The notes beneath the pieces are model-generated. The model did not search any database, had not been told where the DNA came from, and saw only the letters and a list, made by a program, of their open reading frames with translations. Shown piece by piece: positions 1-13,875 of a stretch of 64,000 bases of DNA. Position 1 is the first letter of the stretch; each line of letters begins with the position of its first letter. Source of the stretch: Aquila chrysaetos chrysaetos (Eukaryota > Chordata > Aves > Accipitriformes > Accipitridae); NCBI RefSeq assembly GCF_900496995.4, contig NC_044004.1:55458224-55522223 (forward strand), written 5' to 3'. A program made the translations under genes and the position numbers.

Positions 1-3000
1 CTAAAGCAAGGTAGGTGAGAGAGCAATCCAGCTGTACTTTTAACATGAGTTAACAGGATGAAACAAGTGATTGGCACCACGCAGTGCTTAGTCCCATGTG
101 ACTCATACCAAAAGTGCAAACAGCTCTATCCTTGATAGGATATGAACTATCACACACTAATAACATCTTTTTTCCCTAACTAAATTGTGTCCATAAAGTC
201 AGCGAACAGGAAGCATGTCCTTCCTCCCTTGGGTAAACCCACGTAAAGACATGGAACATCCGTGGCTATGTAACTTTTTTGTGGAGCCATTTCCTATGGC
301 AGATGTACATTTGCAGAAGGCCATCCTGTGACAGATACCACAAATGATTGGTTGGAGGAGAAAACACTTTTGTCTTGTGGTTTCATGTCCCTTTTCCATT
401 GGCTTTCCATGAGCATGACTGAGTTTTAACCTGACTGGTTACAAGAAGAAAATAAGCTCATCGATTCACAGTACACTCACATTTTAGTAGTATACTATAT
501 GTGTTCCCAGAGTCCCTTAGCAGCAATGGCAGCCTCCAGTGCAAGAATGCCTAATCACATTTAGGGAAAATTACAGAGCAACAACAAGCCATGCACTTTG
601 GGTGCAATCCCTGAAGACAATGAAAATTTGCTTACACCCTCAGTGATATCTGACAGCAAAGGAACTGTTCAGATTGTTTTAATAGTATGTTATGCACAGA
701 GTCAAAAAGCCAAAGCCCTACTTACAGTACCAGAAACCTGAGGATCAGAAGCCAAATCCTTTCCCTTACTGTCAGCTCAGAGACTCATACAGCAGGTTCA
801 GCAACAAGCACGACTGAGCACCAGCAGTGCCTGCAGAACTTCCTTGATCTTCCCTCCTTGCTCAAAAAGATGCCATGTTCCACTCTGAACCTTCATTAAA
901 GCTAACCAGGCTGAGCTGTCAGCATGACTCAGCAACAGTCACATCCAGTTTTCACATTTAGCTTTTGAATCTTGTGCACAGAGTTTACCGCTACATTACA
1001 GGTCTCTCAAGAAACTTTATGTAAGATAAAGACACTAGATGCAGCCTATGCATTAGATCTAGGTCCATAAAACAAATACAGCTACTTCAGTTAAACCTGA
1101 GGACTGAAATAAAATGCAAACTTGGTGTATCTATAAATCTTACAACCTTCCCCCCCTACTTTTTTCAAAGGAAGTAGATTATAGCTGGAATTTTCTGTTA
1201 CTTGAGCTTGTCTTCTATCACTTCTTGAAAGATTTGTGTCCCCCTTACCCCTAGAATGTAAAAAATGTATATTAAAGAAGCTGTTACGTGGAATGGCTGG
1301 CATTTTTGTAAGCTTAAGCAAACATTTATTAATAAATTACAGTAGAGATGTATGAAAGGTAATTTTATGAAGGCAAGATGAGGGATATTAATGAAACTTC
1401 CCTTATTGGTAAAACTTGTGCACAAATAAAGCACAATTGGTTTGGGAAGTATTTCTATCTTAATCTAAATTTGTCTAGGAAGGAGTTAAGTTTTTCAGGA
1501 GGCAATTCGATACATCGAAGTTTGACAACATTTCTTTGGCAGAGAACAATTAACAGTTCTACCTAGGAGAGTTGTAGCAATTACACCAGGGTCAGGCTTT
1601 TACTCCTTTGCAGACACAGACTATCAAACACAGAAACTCTATGCACCTGAAACTCAGGCTCCAGTAACAGATCAGATTCCCTAAAAAGTAAAATGAATAC
1701 CTACAAGAAAGTGAGGGGTTTGTATATGTTGGTATTTATCAATAACAGTAGTTCCTTCCTTTTTGCAAGCTTCACCATGAATTAATTTATTCTAAAACAA
1801 TCACAGGGAAAAAAAAAGAAAAAAAAAAAAGACCCTTCCCATCAAGCAGATCCAATTTTCACTCTTGTGAATTCACACTTCTGCTACAATTCCAGGCCTG
1901 CCATTCTGCAATCCAGGTTAGATAAGATCTTAACTGGTGACATAAAGAGCAAGCAGAAAAGAAAAAAAATAATCAGGACATCCTTAAACATCTCTCTCAC
2001 TTCAGCCATTCTTCATATAGCACAAAGTAGACAAAACAGGATCCAGCTGACAGCATTTATTCCTTTGAAGGTCAGCTTTAAAAGAAAGAGCTACTGTAGC
2101 TACCTCAAAAGCCTGTGAAGCATTTTTTTATGGAGGAGGGAGCCTGACCCCTGGAAGAAGGCAGCATGAAGACACACGCATGTGCTCACCTGGCGAGCTG
2201 CCCCCATGGAAACACACCTCATGCTTCAAAGTGAACCTGCCCTGCAGCCAGGGCCATGCTGGTTGGGTTGGTGCAGTTCCCGGTCTGCAGAGCCCAGAGA
2301 GAGAGGGGAGCATAAAGCTCCCTCAGCATGACAGAAAAAGATGAGTTTACATGATGAGTCATCTCTCTCCCAGTACCTCTTCTGTTTGACAACAGAGTTG
2401 AGCCAGCTAACACTGACTTTCCATGGCAAAATGCCTGACGTGAAGAAATTAAGCTGGCTTTGTTTATGGCTGTTTCATTTGTTAGGTCACAAGGTTCCTG
2501 AAGTAATCAAGAACCCATGGGGCTGTTTGAAAATAGCTAACAACAGGCACAAGCACAGGAGAGAAGGTTCCTTTGCAAGTATACGCCATTTGAATTTGCT
2601 TATTTTTAACTGAAAGAGAACTTACAGCAGCAGCAAAGTGAAAAAGCACACAGTAACTATGGACAGCTCTGCCAAGTGAAATCTGGACTTTGTGATTCAA
2701 CTATTACTAGGGTCAAAAAACAAGGCTTGCATTTGAAACAAACCTGGTCCTCTTTATGAGGTGAGGTGCATTTGGGGGGAGACAGCTGGTACTGTTTTGG
2801 AAAAGTGCTGCTAATTATCAGAAAGAATTGCTTCTTTTAATTCAAAATCAGATTTTCTGCTTCTATAATTCCATTCTTAAGGCACAGTCTGCTAAATTGC
2901 AAGACTTGTTTACATACTGTAACTGTATGGTTCGCATTGCCCTAGGTGGAAGAAATTAAGTTGTTAACCAGATTTCCAGTACTCAGCAACTGAACAACCC

Positions 3001-6000
3001 AAAAGAAGGGGAGATGCAAACTAAGCTGTGAAGAGGATTGGTAGAGAGCATAGTTAAAAAAAAGAAAACCTAAAGCAAAGATTAGTATTCTCCACCTTCT
3101 TTTGTTAAGTGGTAGTTCTGACATGTCTGCCACCAGACTGAATTGGAAGAGGAGGCTCAGTCTGAGACAGGTTTGTCTGTGGGAAACTACTACAGAGGAT
3201 GATACAGATGGAACTGCCTTCTCTCAGTGCTTTGCTTATGCTGGAAATTCAATTGCTATGAGAACATCTAAGACCAATACTATAAATTCATTCAGAAAGG
3301 GACTCGCCAATTAACAGAGACAGGTCAATCAGTAGCTATTAAACACAATGGTCTAGGTGCAGGCTTTTTTGCCTAAAGTTGACAAGGTGTCCCAGAGGAA
3401 AGATCACACTAAAGATCTTACATTTCTTAAGCTGTTTTCTAATCATCTGTCATTAGCCACTGTTGGAAACAAGGCACAAAGTTAGGTCAATATTTTAACC
3501 AAGTCAGTAGATGGGAGGACACCTTTGCTGTCAGTTCCAAGTTTAAAATAAGCAGGGTCAAGAATACAGTATGTGCCAAAGGCAGGCAAACAGCAGAGCT
3601 CCTGGCTCCCAAGTGAGCCAGAAAAGCAATTTTCTGCATGGAATGCTCGAAGTAATAAAGTATCTTTTTTTGTAGCTCTACTAGCAGTAACTAAACCCCT
3701 GTGTTCCAGGGATTTTTTCTTTTTTAAACTGTCTCCAAAGAATAAACAGGCCCTGGATTTCACCAAATGGAGAAAAGCAAAGCACATCGCCTTTTTAGTG
3801 GCATTTTAGTCTATGGAACATGAGTTTAACGAGAAAAAATTCCCGTCAGCCCAGTCCAGTGTTATAGTTACACATAGTTCATTTTTCCTACTTATACCAC
3901 AACCCATAGTAACAGATAACAATTAACCATACGAACAAAAATACATTTTTGTCCTCCTAAACTGAAGGGAGAACAGTCACATCAAACTGAATACTGAAAA
4001 CTGCTATCAACATTTCCAAAAACATCTACCATGGTTTAAGAGTTACCTTTCTAGTCAGGACAGCTACAGAGAACTGCTGTAACTATGGCATTTCCCACTT
4101 TGGACTGTGGCAAGGCACAAGAACATTTTCTGTAATAGTAATTTTCATCTTGCACATCTCACGCCACTAGATAAAAGAAACAAGCTCTCGAAAGGGGTCA
4201 GTGCAAAAGCCACCTCATGCCATATCCCCCTGCAGCTGAAGTCTATTTATTTTTCCAAATGTGTTGTTTAAGTCCTCCTTGCTGGGGCAGATATGAACAG
4301 CTGTACAGGAAAACACAGTGAAGGTTTTATGTGATCCTAAACACATGACAGATAAACACAATACCAACTGTTGGGAAAAGGCAAGGCACTCTTGGTTTCT
4401 ACCTTGCTTCGCCTGTGGTTTTTAGCGGAGTTCCATTTGGGACACGCTGCCTACTGCCGCAGTGCAAAATGTCTACCTCCGCATGTGTTTACCACTTGAA
4501 GTTTTCTATGTTACTATTTTATTACTGTGTGAGCAGATGATAGCTGGAGGCCAGCACCTGGAAAATGCGCTCTTGCAAGCGTTTGAATTAGCATCCAATC
4601 ATTTCAGTCAGGAAGGAGGTGGGAACAGGCCCAGCCGTTAAGCCTTTCCAGAGCATATCTGGAAGTGATACACACACCTGGCGAAGCTCTCAAACCTCCT
4701 TTGTGTGTGATCCACAGCCTGCTGCAGGGAAATACGTGGCCACATTCCCTCCGCAGCTCAGCTCTGCTTTGTGTGTGGAAGGGAGGATGCCCAAAAGCCA
4801 GGGATGGCAGTGGAGTCAGAGAGGGAGTTTGCAGCCCAGCTGGACTGGAGCTGTTCTAATCTGTGCCACTGGCATACCATCTCCCTGAGGGAGCACATCA
4901 TCCTGCTAGATCTTCCTAATATCTGCCAGTTTTGTGCCACAGAGGAGTTCCTTTATCCAGGGCAAAATTCTTAATCCACACATTCCTATCCCTGCCCCTT
5001 TTTATAGCCTCTGCAGCAAAATCTAGACCACAATAGACTGTCCCCATGTTGCTTAATGACAAAGCACAAAAGAAACTTTGCTGAAAGGAAAAACTCTAGT
5101 CGTCTAAGTTTAAGCTGTCAACGACTGTTTTCTGCATGGGTAACAATGTGGTAAGATCAGAACAGAGCAAATGAACTTGAAGCTACGGGGCTGATATTAC
5201 TGGAAAACAAGAACTCCGTTGTCAGTGTTCACCGATATTTGCAAAAAAAAAAAAAGTTATGTCTCACTAAACGACTGAAACAAAAGGTTTAAGTAGCAGT
5301 TCATCTGAATTGTTTCCCCTTCTACAAGATCTCAAATTCAGTTGCAATTCTCCCTTTGTAAAATACCAAAGGGCATAGACAGAAGCCAAGTAGGGAAGCC
5401 CATAGATTGCATTTTCTACCCCAACACTCCCCACACAGATACAAAGACCTGGATGGGCTTAGGCAGACTATCGGGAAGTCACAAAAACTTTTTCACTGCC
5501 TTTCCTATATTCATGTCACCCAAGAGCCACCTGCTAACACCTGAGGAACGCATTGGACTAACGCTGGGGCAAGCTCTGTCCAGAGACCAAAAGCTTTTTC
5601 TTTCCTGGCTGAGTACTGACTGACGTTTACACAGGGACTTTGCTGCGCAGAACTGCAAGCTTATTTCCCCCTCCCCTATTTAGTCTTCTGCAGATAGAAG
5701 ACCTTTACAGTTAACTGTCTCAGGCCCAAGGGAGAGCTCAGATTATAACCTGGAAAAATATGAACTGCCCCGTCCAACAAAACATTTCGCAAACTCTGTC
5801 ATCTTTAGTAAGGGAGCAGCATGTGGCAAATCAGAAAAACCTGAAACATTGCATTAAGGTAAGCAACTGATAAAACTGTTACATGCACAACAGTCACCTC
5901 ACAGAGCAGCTGCTGTATCAAACGGATTTGATGCCATTTGAGGATGAGTTGTAAAACTTGTCCAGTCTCTATCATATTTGATTCCAGGTTCAGCATCTGC

Positions 6001-9000
6001 CCAAGGCCCAGGGAAATACTTTGGCTCAGCTGCCTTTGATTTGTGTTCATCACCATCACAAATACTCGTTTCCTCACTGGAGTTAATGTTGGGATGATAG
6101 TTGCTTGCTGAATACTCTGGCACAAAAACTACTGTATGAGTCATGCATCCCCTAATGCCATTACAAGGCATGGAACAGCTCACACATGCTATGCCTCTGA
6201 GCTGTTTTTAAACTTTACGTCCAGTAAAGGACTTTTTATTGCTTACAGCCCAGCAGCTGTATTTTAACTAAGCAAAAGACTACCTGAAAAGAAAATGCAC
6301 AGCAAAGGCAGCTGGGAAAAGCTCAGTGCTTGAGGCGCTCTGGCTGGCATGAACACGCTTTACACACAGCTCCCCTTGCACAAGACAGCACTGTGCTGCT
6401 GCCCATCTCACACAAACAGCTCTTTTGCTACTTTAGCAAAATAGTGCCAATTGTAAAAGCACAGTTTATACCAGCCTCTGAAACATGCAGAGCAAGATAT
6501 GAAATGTTTCCTTGAAAGGTTAACGTTCTGAGGTATTTAGGCTCAGAACTACAGAAAGGAGGAATTACAATGTTTAGGACAAAACCTACAGATTTTAATA
6601 GTATTTTGGGTTGATCTCTTAGATTCAGCAGGAGCTGTTCCACTGCCCCAGCAGCTCAGTCACTACTGAGTAATAGTTTCACTGTCCTGTGGCACGCTCC
6701 TGTGAGCCTCCTCCTCTATCAGCTGCTGGCCATCGCCCCAAGAAGATATTCATGGGCATAACTGAAAAAACTACCGTAACTATGTGCGTTCTCCATTTTA
6801 ACATCGTAGCTCAGTTTTGAAAAAAAACCCCAAACCTAAATGGATGTACCAGGCAGCTAGGAATCTCTTCTCTCTTCCTTTCCAAGTGAGCCAAGCCCAG
6901 CTACAGTGAGCCCAGCCTGCATGCAGGTGCATTAACCAACATGCTGTTCAAGAACTGTTCAAACATTTTAGTGCTCTGGTGTTGCCAATACAATTATCAT
7001 TGACCACAGCTCAACAACGCTGGGGAAAGCCTTAGAAACCGTTATAAAACAGGCAAAAAATAAAGCCTCTCAGAACTGACACAACATGGGGAAGAAACCA
7101 TGCTTTTTAAGCCAGAAGTATACTCAAGCATAGTTAAACGTCTGTACAAACCTCCTTACAAACTCTAGGCCCAGCACTGCAAGGCACAGCAGCCGGGAAC
7201 AGGACAGCCAGCAAATGATCTCACTGCAAACAGCTCACGCTGCCCAAGCATTCTATTCCCTCCCTGCCACCTGCCAGTTCTGCTGCAAATTCCAGCAACT
7301 GCTTCCTTTGGGGGCAGGAGGGCAGACCTAGGCTATAGTTAAAACTTACCTATACTATAATGAAGGTATATACAATACAGCATTTCAGGAAAGCCAAGTC
7401 TCTGTTGTTCAAACCTAGAAAAACCATAAAAAAGACAAGTAGGAGGACTGAGTTGCCTCAAGATAATTTTACTAGAGGTGACCCTAAACTATGCACTTCA
7501 GCGCAATTAAGATGTAGCCTCAAGAGCATAAATGAGAAAAGGTTGTTGGGGCTGTGTTCAATTCAGAATTAATCATGTTCTGGCAGAACACCTAGAATTT
7601 CACATGAATACTCATCCTGGATTGTACCACAGTATTAAAAACCATGCAAGTGACAGGGGTTAGTGCAATAACGTGAGGTGCACCAGAACCGGGAACGTGT
7701 TTTTACACTGCAATACGCATATAGCTGGAGGAGATTACCTCAGAGGGTAGAAGTGAAAACCTCATCTCTCAATCCTGGGGCTTACTGAAGATGACCGATA
7801 GCACCCATAGCAAAACACAACCAGCTTCCAGCTGCCAAGAGCTGTATCTTAGTCAGGGTATCCCCTCAGCAATGACCACCACTCCCGCTGCAGGAAGAGA
7901 CCCACCGCACACACTGCTGCACAACTGCAGAGGCACATCTCAACAGCACCGGCATCTACAAGGAAGCAACGGCAAAGGAAAAGCATCAAAACTGTTAGAA
8001 AAATCCAATTCTTCCTTTTTCATCATTTTCACATTTCACACAAATGTGGAAGAACCATCTGCTGCTTAAGAAGTCATTTATCTCCAAACAGGATTTTTCT
8101 TCTGCAGTACATTCCCAAAACAGTTCACTGCTCTTGCAGCTTATGACTAGTCTGCACCACTATTACAAACCCCCAAACCATTGGTGAATCCCCAGTTTAA
8201 CGAAGGTAAAATGAGACAGATCCCTGTGAGCTAAAGTCACATTCACAAGCTTTGGAGAACATTAATTTGAGGATTTGGGGCTACTTTTGCAATAGTTAAG
8301 GAATACCAATTCCTTGCAACAAAGGGAATTGACCTTAAAATTACATTACTTCTCAGCCAAACCTGTTGGTGCTCAAATCTCACCTTCATTTCTCCCCAAA
8401 ATACCTCTGAACAACCCTCATAGCCTAAGAAAATAAAATCTCAGTTCTGCCCTTTATCCCCACTTCACCCCCACCCACCCCCATTTGTTTGTACACAGAA
8501 GATACACCTCTACTGATGAATCAAGCAGCTTTTTAAGCTTTTTATTTTTTTACCCAACCAATGTGGAAGGCATATGTCCCCACATGGCAACCTGCAGATA
8601 TTTCTCCCTTGCCTTTAGGAAATGAACTCAAGGATGAATTTTCCAGGTCCAGGGAAACTTTGAAGCAGCATCTCCACCTCTGGAAGTCAGTAGTCAGCAT
8701 TTCCTCACCACGCAGGAACACTCCCATTTCAAACGCACAAGATGAACTCAGGCCATGTAGTGAAATCAGTTTACAGCCGAGTCAAACATCTACTTTTGCA
8801 TCCAAAAAATCTCCGGTATTAAGTGTACAGCTGTGCAATGACACACCTACAGATAAGTTTCTTTCTGGCTTTAAAGCCCACAATGGGTAGCACAGACAGA
8901 CTAAAAACCCCTCCTGCAAATTCAAGGTACTGTCTCCAGCTGTTTAACAACAATGGGGTGGCGCAACTGGAACAGAGGAGCCTCTGTTCAGAGATCACCT

Positions 9001-12000
9001 GCAATTTTCTGCTAGCTGGTACCACTATACAAACATATTTAGACTACTCTTTCCGACCATGGAAACTATGGCAAACAAGGGAAGAGCAGTCAACAGTATT
9101 TTGGAATCATGTGACATCAGTTCTGTTTAGAACAAGGCTGATCTGTGGGTGAGCTGCAGAAGCCTTAGCTATACACAAACTCCAAACTGAAGAGTGAACA
9201 CGCATTTCAAAGCGGTACCTTACTCATTTATCTTTGATTTGCATTTTTCTCCATCCCATACAGAGTCAAGAAGCTGAGACATTCAGTTCCTCAGAAGCTT
9301 TATTTTCATTCAAGCTACAGAAATATAGTACCTTCCAATTTCCCATTATACTTTCTGCGTATTTGTACGGCTCAGGGCGAGATGCACTAGGATAACTACC
9401 CTGTACACGGAGGAAGATAAGGCTCAAAAACTAGCTTTACTTCAAAGAATGCCAAACCTTACCTATGAGGTTGGCTCCAATTCCTTGATAACATTAATAG
9501 GCACAACATAAGGAAAAAGGATTGATCTAAACTACCTATTATAAAGCAAAATGCAATAATTCATTACAGAAAGTCATCCAAAGCAGCCTTTTAGAAATAA
9601 CAAAACAGTTTTCTACTTTGAAAAAAATAGAAAAATGAGTCATTTTTGCTTTATATATGATATATTCACACACATACTTTCAAGTATCATTTTCACTATT
9701 ATCATACTTACATGGCAAGAGATAAAAAAGTAAAAATCCCATAAGCAGATTATTATGCCAAAGTCATCACACAGTCTTTATCTGGGTTTAGCAACACCTG
9801 GAATTCTCCATGGTATCATAGTGACCAAAAAAGCAGTGACTAGACTCAGAGTAATTTTTCCCTTTATTAAACATGTTTTAATAAGGCTTGAAAAGTATCA
9901 GGATTTAGAAAAATGTAGATGGGAAAAGTACAGACAGTCATAAACCCCACAAATTCACAGCTAAGCTTGTCACAGGCTCAGTACTAGCAGGGAATAAAAA
10001 GATCTGAGTTACGTTCGGTTAGCACACAAACTGATAACCAACAGACTGACTTCAGCTAGGATGTTTTTACATTTAAGGCATCACACAAAATAACAAGTTA
10101 ATGCTAGGAAGCGTAACAATCATCCCGTGCTCAGCCACAATTCACATTTAGCTCTGGACATCAGAACCTGCTTTGCTTCAAAATAGGAAGGCTAGCAGGG
10201 CATCCCATAGTCTTCTGGGAAAGTGCCAGGCAGCCACCAGGCCAGAGCAGAAATGACCATGGTTTTTATCACCAGGGAAGGAATTTACATGCTTAATAAA
10301 GGCTTTCCTGCAGTGCCAGAGCTGGACACCTGAAAACAAATCCTGGTGGAATACAAAACTTTAAGAGCTAAAAGGCAGAAAGTCTGTTCAAGCAGCTACA
10401 GTGACAAGTGTCCTGCAGAGAGATCAAAATGGGAAGTCTTCAAGATTTAACAGCTTCTGGAGCTTTGAAATGATGATGGAGAGGTCCAGCAGGTGTATTC
10501 GATAGCCAGGACTGGGACTGGTTCCACACTGCTTGCTAATACACTCTGCAATCCTGCTCTCCAAGTCTAGTTTGGATAGACAGATATGAAATGTCTCAAA
10601 GTGAAATAGGTATAAACTATTTCCTTACTGGTGATGTCATTTTCATTTGTTTGTGTCTTGCCAAATATGAAAAGGCACAAGTTTTGCATAAAAACTTTAT
10701 TGTAGCACCTAACTAAAACCTACTCACAAAAAAAAAAAAAATTCCAGAAACCATTGACTCTTAAGAGGGCAAAGTCACCTAAAAGTTAAGTGCTAGGCAG
10801 TCTGAAAGCTCTATAAGTTTAACTATTAAGTTCAACTATTTGGTTTAGTACTTCAGTGCAGGATGTTCTTAAAATCTAGTTTTAAAACCATCAGGCCCAG
10901 ACTCAAAAGTAAAGCTTCTTGGAAACAAGGAAGGTCACAAATATCAAAGGGAAGACCCATGTCACTTCACTAGGTTGAAGTGCAATTTTTTTTGCTTTAG
11001 TAAGGGTCCCATGAAGTCCATAATATTTTTTTCCAAGCATTTCTGTAGGGAAAGATTCCATTAGGTAGGATGGAAGTTTTGAGCTCAGTCCAAGCTTTGC
11101 TAAAAGCTACTATTCCAAGTTCCCAGAATTTGGGTAACATTAAGTTTCCTGAGCTAGAGACAGCCTGAAACACAAGACAGTGACAGTGCAGCAGGACAAA
11201 GAGAAAGTGACAGTGAAAAGCATTGCACAGCCCAAGACTTACAGTACACCCAGAAGCTGTTAATGCACAAATATTCCTCATCTGTTACCCCTTCTTCCCA
11301 GGCTATATTTTGGTACATTCTTACACCTCTTTGAACACAGCAAGTTTCTGCTTTCTTTCCTTGCTCTGCTGGTTTTATATCATATAAAACCACTTCTGAA
11401 TAGATGCTTCAAACTTTTTTTCTTTAGTCTTCTCAGGCTTACTAAAACTATGCATTGACAATGGCTACCCATTTAGCTGGAAGCTTAATGACACTGAATA
11501 TTTTATACCAAAACTAGATGTTTAAATTTAAACATTTACTGCTTTTTTTTTCCTCTTATGAGCCTGTAGCTGTTTCATTAATACGCAGAATGGAGAGCTC
11601 TCGGCTTTCACCCATACTATAAGAGTAGAAATGACACCATTATAATCAGAAGAACATTAGTATGCAGCACAAAGCTATTTGCAAGTTGGAGAAAACGAGG
11701 TTCATGGTCACTTGCTTCTTCCAGCAATGACGTAAAGGCATAGGTTCCATATTTGATAAAACAAGTCTGCCATTTAATTTTCACTCAAGTCTTCTAGAAA
11801 CATAGCAATTCTTATTTGAGCAGTGAAGAGCCTCAAATCAACACACTTGAAGGTTTCATATTACAGTGCAAGTCAGTTGGCTGCTTAAATACGCTCACGC
11901 TCAAAAACCTGAGACCATACCAAAAAAATATCAATCACTTTTCTAGATGAACAAAATGCTGCTACCCTGAACAATATTCTAGTCAGTCTTGTAGTGAAAT

Positions 12001-13379
12001 TAAACAAAACCAATACTATGTACTTCTCACAACAGCACTCAGGTTAATCTCAACACTCTTTACAAAAGGGCAGCACTACCTATGTTTCTGAATTACACCC
12101 ATTTTAGTGAGCCTTCCCCCAGTCCTCCTAAATTACATCCACCTAGACAATCTAATGTTACCACTCAGGAAACCGATTCATCTTTACCTTCCCATGCATA
12201 CAAGCATTACTGGTTTATTCAGAAATATCAAAGCCTTTATAAACACTACTCAGCTTGAGGCTGATGATAGAGAACAGAGAGTTTAGAGAAATTTAGTTCG
12301 AAAAAGTTTACTTCAATTCCAAAGATGATTAGCTGAAGCAGTAAGCTGGAAAACAGGCAGGGACTGCTATATTCTACTATGAATGGTCCTATTAACCAAA
12401 CCCAACTTGGTTTGCACACCTGCAGAATCAGGGCAGGCAACCAGTTACACCAGAATCCACAGAAACCAGCATACAAACAGCCTAATAGCTCTCTCCACAT
12501 CCAGCATCTATCCTGGTTAATGACCAATACTGAAGGTATAGTATCATTAGATATAGATGCCTACTGTAAGTGTTTCTATTAAACAGACATAAGAACAATC
12601 CAGAAGTTACTGTAGTACTTTTTTGGTATAGTCTGATACACTATTTAAGACAAATTTCTGATAAAATGCGCAAGAAAGTGTTCAAGTCTATCTTAGCACA
12701 TAGAAACACTTCAGTGCCTTAATCAGGCAGATTTAAAAGCCTGATTCAACTGAAGCTTCACTGCCACAGTGACTAAACTTGCTTTAAGGAGTTATCACAA
12801 AGATCAAAACCTCAATAAGCATCTGCCTTTAAGTTTAACTGAAGAAAGGCCATATAGCCCTAGCAAGATCTTAAAGTGCATCACACACTAAAAAATAAGA
12901 AATCAGCAATAAAGCATTGATTTTGCTGCATGCTCTACGGTTAAAGAGTAGAAAGAAAAAGCCTCTCACATGGTGCTCAAAACAAGAAGTTAACTCAATG
13001 GCCTTCAAATTTTTCCCCCAATCCTGCAAGTCAAGCAAACTTACAGCTCCCACAGCAACTTCCAAGCCAATGAAAGTTTCATTTCATTATAAGACATACA
13101 TAATAGCAGACTATCTAGATCCTCGTATACTTTTATTTTGTAGCCATGTCGCTAGTGCGCTTTACTTGTACTTCATACAGGAATTAAACTTAAAGTAGAA
13201 TTACTCACTTAAGCACTTTTAGTGTAGTTCCTACCTAAAACTAGACGGCTTTCTATATACCCTTGAATTTCTTGGTTGGTATAAACCAAAGTCAAAAGAG
13301 AAACAACGCAAACCATGATCAATTAGACCAACCACTAAGAAAAAACAGTAGCCACATCAATATAATCTCACTTTGATTT
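1..13379. other. Intergenic DNA downstream of EIF4E
   Basis: This is AT-rich DNA without a gene I can support. Open frames here are short (at most about 106 codons), scattered over all frames and without recognised domains. Short A runs (for example near 1,810, 5,244 and 10,727) and a few moderately GC-richer patches (around 2,130-2,330, 4,620-4,930, 5,340-5,640 and 10,440-10,560) are present. No CR1 terminus, tRNA or CpG island was seen. In other amniotes the next gene on this side is TSPAN5, and nothing of it was recognised here. Two open frames that look somewhat protein-like are listed as findings. Confidence 0.6.
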
Positions 13380-13397
13380 AGGGTGCTATCTAATAGA

Positions 13398-13403
13398 TTT
13401 ATT
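13398..13403 (-). terminator. EIF4E: Poly(A) signal 3 of EIF4E (AATAAA)
   Basis: AATAAA on the minus strand in CTTTTAATAAATCTATTAG, about 1.07 kb after the stop. It is the most distal signal within sequence that still resembles the mammalian 3' UTR. Confidence 0.5.
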
Positions 13404-13569
13404 AAAAGTTTCAACAGACTATAGCTCCAGACTTTATCTTTCTCGGAAGACACTACAATAGAAGCCACAGTAGAGACTGCCTTGTCACAAGAGGTACAAA
13501 TACTTGCTGTATAGATGGAGAAATAAAAGGACAAATCTAGTTGTCTAAAAGACAATTCACTGTACACAT

Positions 13570-13575
13570 TTTATT
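13570..13575 (-). terminator. EIF4E: Poly(A) signal 2 of EIF4E (AATAAA)
   Basis: AATAAA on the minus strand about 900 nt after the stop, in the block CTGTAAATAAAATGTGTACA. A GT-rich stretch (TGTGTACAGTG) follows and fits a downstream element. Confidence 0.6.
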
Positions 13576-13869
13576 TACAGTTTTGTACACTGTCTTAATA
13601 TGAATGGGACCGCTTTTCTACTTGAGCCATTTTAACCAAAGCAAAATAACCTAAGTAATACAAAGTGTTAAAATACAGCATAAGATACAAAAACAGACAT
13701 ACTATTTCTAGTAAGGAATGTAAATTATGGTGTTACATTAAAAAATCCACAATTATGTTTAGGAAATCACACAAACAGATCACTGATTTGACTGAAATGC
13801 ATAAGTTTGTAGCAAAGCTTTGATGTTACAAAAAACCAAAAAATTACCAAAGAATGCACAAAATTAATG

Positions 13870-13875
13870 TTTATT
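13870..13875 (-). terminator. EIF4E: Poly(A) signal 1 of EIF4E (AATAAA)
   Basis: AATAAA on the minus strand about 600 nt after the stop codon, inside a conserved block GGTGGAATAAACATTAATTT. Use of this site would give the short 3' UTR. Confidence 0.6.

Noticed and set aside
5342..5623. A 93-codon plus-strand frame downstream of EIF4E
   Set aside because: No recognised domain. It served as a reminder that chance frames here can look convincing.
1..13379. Search for TSPAN5 exons, tRNAs, snoRNAs and CRISPR-like arrays
   Set aside because: Nothing recognisable was seen. CRISPR arrays are not expected in an animal nuclear genome, and no regularly spaced repeats occur.
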